64,000 nucleotides of DNA, taken from the NCBI RefSeq assembly GCF_000015565.1, contig NC_008786.1, positions 5,134,501 through 5,198,500 of the forward strand, given 5' to 3'. Position 1 is the first letter of the stretch; each line of letters starts with the position of its first letter. The stretch is from Verminephrobacter eiseniae EF01-2. Lineage in GTDB: Bacteria; Pseudomonadota; Gammaproteobacteria; Burkholderiales; Burkholderiaceae_C. A program made the translations under genes and the position numbers. Below, in pieces: positions 62,602 to 64,000 of the stretch. The notes beneath the pieces are model-generated. The model did no database searches and was not told the origin of the DNA. It saw only the letters and a program-made list of their open reading frames with translations.

Positions 62602-63450
62602 GTGCAGTGCCGAGTCCTGCAGGCCAGCATCACCGGCTACCACGAACACTTCGTTCGTAGAGCCAGCGCGGCCCAGCGGCACCATCTCAGCGACGACGCG
62701 CTGCTGGTGCACATCGAGGTGATCCACGCCGAAACGCGGGGCGGCTACGGCTGGCCGCGCACGTGGAAGGAACTGCTGGCCAGGGGCATCCGGGTGGGCA
62801 AGGAGCGGGTGCGCAAGCTCATGCAACTGCACGGCATCCAGGCCAAGGGCAAGCGCCGCTTCAAGGTCACCACGGACAGCAAGCATGACCTGCCGATCGC
62901 CCCCAATCTGCTGGATCGGCAGTTCGATGTGGCCGAACCCGACAAGGTCTGGGTGGGCGACATCACCTACATCGCAACCGACGAAGGCTGGCTGTTCCTG
63001 GCCGTGGTGATCGACCTGTTCAGCCGCCAGGTGGTGGGCTGGTCACTGCGCCAGGACATGACGCGCGACATCGTCATCGATGCTGTGCGCATGGCCTGGT
63101 TCAAGCGCCATCCGCGCAAGCATGCCGGGCTGATCTTCCACAGCGACCGGGGCAGCCAATACGCCAGCGAGGACTTCAGGGACGTGCTCGTCCAGTGCGG
63201 CATCACGGCCTCGATGAGCCGCAAGGGCAACTGCTGGGACAACGCCTGCAGCGAGACCCTGTTCGGTTCGTTGAAGGTGGAGCGACTGCATGGGCAGCGC
63301 TTCGTGACGCGGCGCCAGGCCAAGGACGAGGTCATCGCCTGGGTACTCTGGTACAACCGCACCCGGCTACACTCCACGCTGGCGTACGTCAGCCCGGCGC
63401 GGTTCGAGCAAGACTGGCATGCGGCTCAGGCCAAGCAAGCCAATTCGTGA
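62602..63450 (+). CDS. IS3-family OrfB (DDE transposase catalytic part)
   Basis: 282 residues, with the same DDE motifs as the 35.8-kb copy (VGDITYIATD, FHSDRGSQYAS, SETLFGSLKVE). Intact and probably active. The native start is by frameshift from orfA; the ATG given is only the first in-frame one. Confidence 0.94.
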   Translation: MQCRVLQASITGYHEHFVRRASAAQRHHLSDDALLVHIEVIHAETRGGYGWPRTWKELLARGIRVGKERVRKLMQLHGIQAKGKRRFKVTTDSKHDLPIAPNLLDRQFDVAEPDKVWVGDITYIATDEGWLFLAVVIDLFSRQVVGWSLRQDMTRDIVIDAVRMAWFKRHPRKHAGLIFHSDRGSQYASEDFRDVLVQCGITASMSRKGNCWDNACSETLFGSLKVERLHGQRFVTRRQAKDEVIAWVLWYNRTRLHSTLAYVSPARFEQDWHAAQAKQANS

Positions 63451-63595
63451 CTCCGCTATGGGGTACGGATTCCAGGGGCAAGGTCAGTTTGTCTATAGGC
63501 TGCAAACTGGCGCGCTGCGCACTGATGGTCACGGGTTCCATGCAGGTTTTGCATGGAGAACTCGACGATGACCTGAAGCTGCGTGCATTGCGGCC

Positions 63596-63827
63596 AAGGT
63601 GCGCTTCGACACCAGCCTGACGCCCGACGCCACGGTCACAGTCCGGCTGGATGAGACCAACCAAGCGCCGCTGGACTACTACCTGTTGCCGCGTCTGGAT
63701 TTCGACCAGTCGGGCATCCATCTGGCCGGCCGATCACAACGGCCTCGAATTCGAGAGCTACCGCTTCGACAGCCTGGACTACCTCTACGGCATGGCCGAG
63801 CGCAGCCGCATCCGGAGGGCCGCATGA
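63596..63827 (+). pseudogene. C-terminal fragment upstream of a ParB-like gene, frameshifted
   Basis: KVRFDTSLTPDATVTVRLDETNQAPLDYYLLPRLDFDQSGIHLA is followed, after a one-base shift near 63735, by DHNGLEFESYRFDSLDYLYGMAERSRIRRAA and a TGA that overlaps the next start (ATGA). This looks like the tail of recombinase-type proteins found directly upstream of RepB/ParB-like genes in Proteobacteria, but the family was not firmly recognised. The 5' part is missing, beyond the IS3 insertion. Confidence 0.4.
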
Positions 63828-64000
63828 CCAGACCGCACCACGCCACCGACTTGCAAATGATCCCGGTCGATCAGATCGCCGTGCTCAACCCGCGCGACCG
63901 CAATGGCCGCGTGTTCGAGGAGATCGTCGGCAACATCAAGAAGATCGGCCTGAAGAAGCCGGTCACGGTGACGCCGCGCGACGATCTGGAGGACGGCAAA
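63824..64000 (+). CDS. ParB/RepB-like protein (partial, runs off the window)
   Basis: The first 59 residues show LQMIPVDQIAVLNPRDRNGRVFEEIVGNIKKIGLKKPVTVTPRDD, the N-terminal ParB domain pattern ('I.VD.I..NPR.R....F.EIV.NI...GLKKPI.V'). It binds CTP and partition sites in true ParB proteins; related proteins act in recombination or plasmid replication control. Coupled to the upstream fragment by ATGA. It suggests plasmid or integrative-element backbone to the right. Confidence 0.75.
   Translation, partial: MTRPHHATDLQMIPVDQIAVLNPRDRNGRVFEEIVGNIKKIGLKKPVTVTPRDDLEDGK

Larger units (their letters stand above)
62201..63486 (+). mobile_element. IS3-family element, complete copy (1286 bp) with GTT target duplication
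   Basis: Same length and ends as the copy at 35445-36730 and almost identical in sequence. Flanked by GTT on both sides, a 3-bp target duplication, so this is a clean insertion. It separates the toxin-antitoxin pair from the plasmid-partition-like region. Confidence 0.95.

Overview
The window looks like accessory DNA from a high-GC betaproteobacterium of the order Burkholderiales, probably Comamonadaceae (Variovorax, Acidovorax or Comamonas-like). The signs are three Bug-type (tripartite tricarboxylate) receptors, a Burkholderiales-type porin ending in Phe, two branched-chain-type (Liv) ABC systems, many LysR/GntR/LacI-controlled catabolic operons, and codon usage strongly biased to G/C. Many insertion sequence remnants, broken genes and a ParB-like gene at the right edge suggest a large plasmid, an integrative element or a genomic island. 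This assignment is an inference from gene content; no rRNA, tRNA or origin was seen.

Layout. 0-0.5 kb: IS5 transposase and AraC fragments next to an IS21-type end. 0.5-15.5 kb: a LysR regulator, a porin, an FMN reductase, a complete Liv ABC transporter, a VOC protein, an alpha/beta hydrolase, LeuC- and LeuD-like dehydratase subunits flanking a D(-)-tartrate-dehydratase-like enzyme and a ketopantoate-reductase-like enzyme, and a Bug receptor cut by an IS3 remnant. 15.8-23.3 kb: an anti-phage island with two CBASS modules. 23.3-25.8 kb: IS427-type element, IS21 end and decayed genes. 25.9-33.5 kb: a LacI regulator with divergent Bug receptor, acyl-CoA ligase, SDR, second Bug receptor, citrate-synthase-like lyase and cyclase-family hydrolase. 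33.7-36.7 kb: hisC fragment, partial IS21 copy and a complete IS3-family element. 36.7-50.0 kb: a frameshifted LysR gene, glutamate-semialdehyde dehydrogenase, DapA-like lyase, polyamine-type ABC transporter, FAD-linked 2-hydroxyacid dehydrogenase, etfA with a broken etfB, an N-formylglutamate amidohydrolase, an amino-acid oxidase and a broken hutD. 50.0-52.2 kb: an internally deleted IS21 element. 52.3-60.8 kb: GntR regulator and an operon with a Liv receptor, LivH, a fused LivM-LivG-LivF protein, an SDR, a hydroxyacyl-CoA/carnitine-dehydrogenase-like enzyme and a BKACE enzyme. 60.8-64 kb: IS21 and ISAs1 remnants, a RelE/HigA-type toxin-antitoxin pair, a second complete IS3-family copy with a clear GTT target duplication, and the start of a ParB-like gene.

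The most interesting part is the island at 15.8-23.3 kb. From a shared 276-bp intergenic region, one operon runs right: a DUF2188 small protein, a CapV-like patatin phospholipase, a DncV-like cyclic dinucleotide synthase ending in Gly, and a Cap2-like E1-E2 conjugation enzyme. This is a type II CBASS operon without the usual Cap3 deconjugase. A second operon runs left: a CapH-like HTH repressor, a CapP-like ImmA/IrrE metallopeptidase, and a second, different CD-NTase with a C-terminal AGS-C-like domain. Convergent to it lies a fragment that resembles the beta-barrel end of the Cap15 membrane effector, beheaded by an IS3 remnant. The arrangement suggests that a DNA-damage-responsive regulator pair may control two nucleotide-signalling systems from one promoter region.

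The metabolic blocks each pair a transporter or receptor with a short set of enzymes and one regulator: hydroxy-dicarboxylate use (left), CoA-thioester catabolism (25.9-33.5 kb), a glutamate/2-oxoglutarate-feeding block (37-50 kb) and a carnitine-like beta-keto acid route (52-61 kb). A 160-bp MITE-like repeat occurs three times and sits at gene ends.
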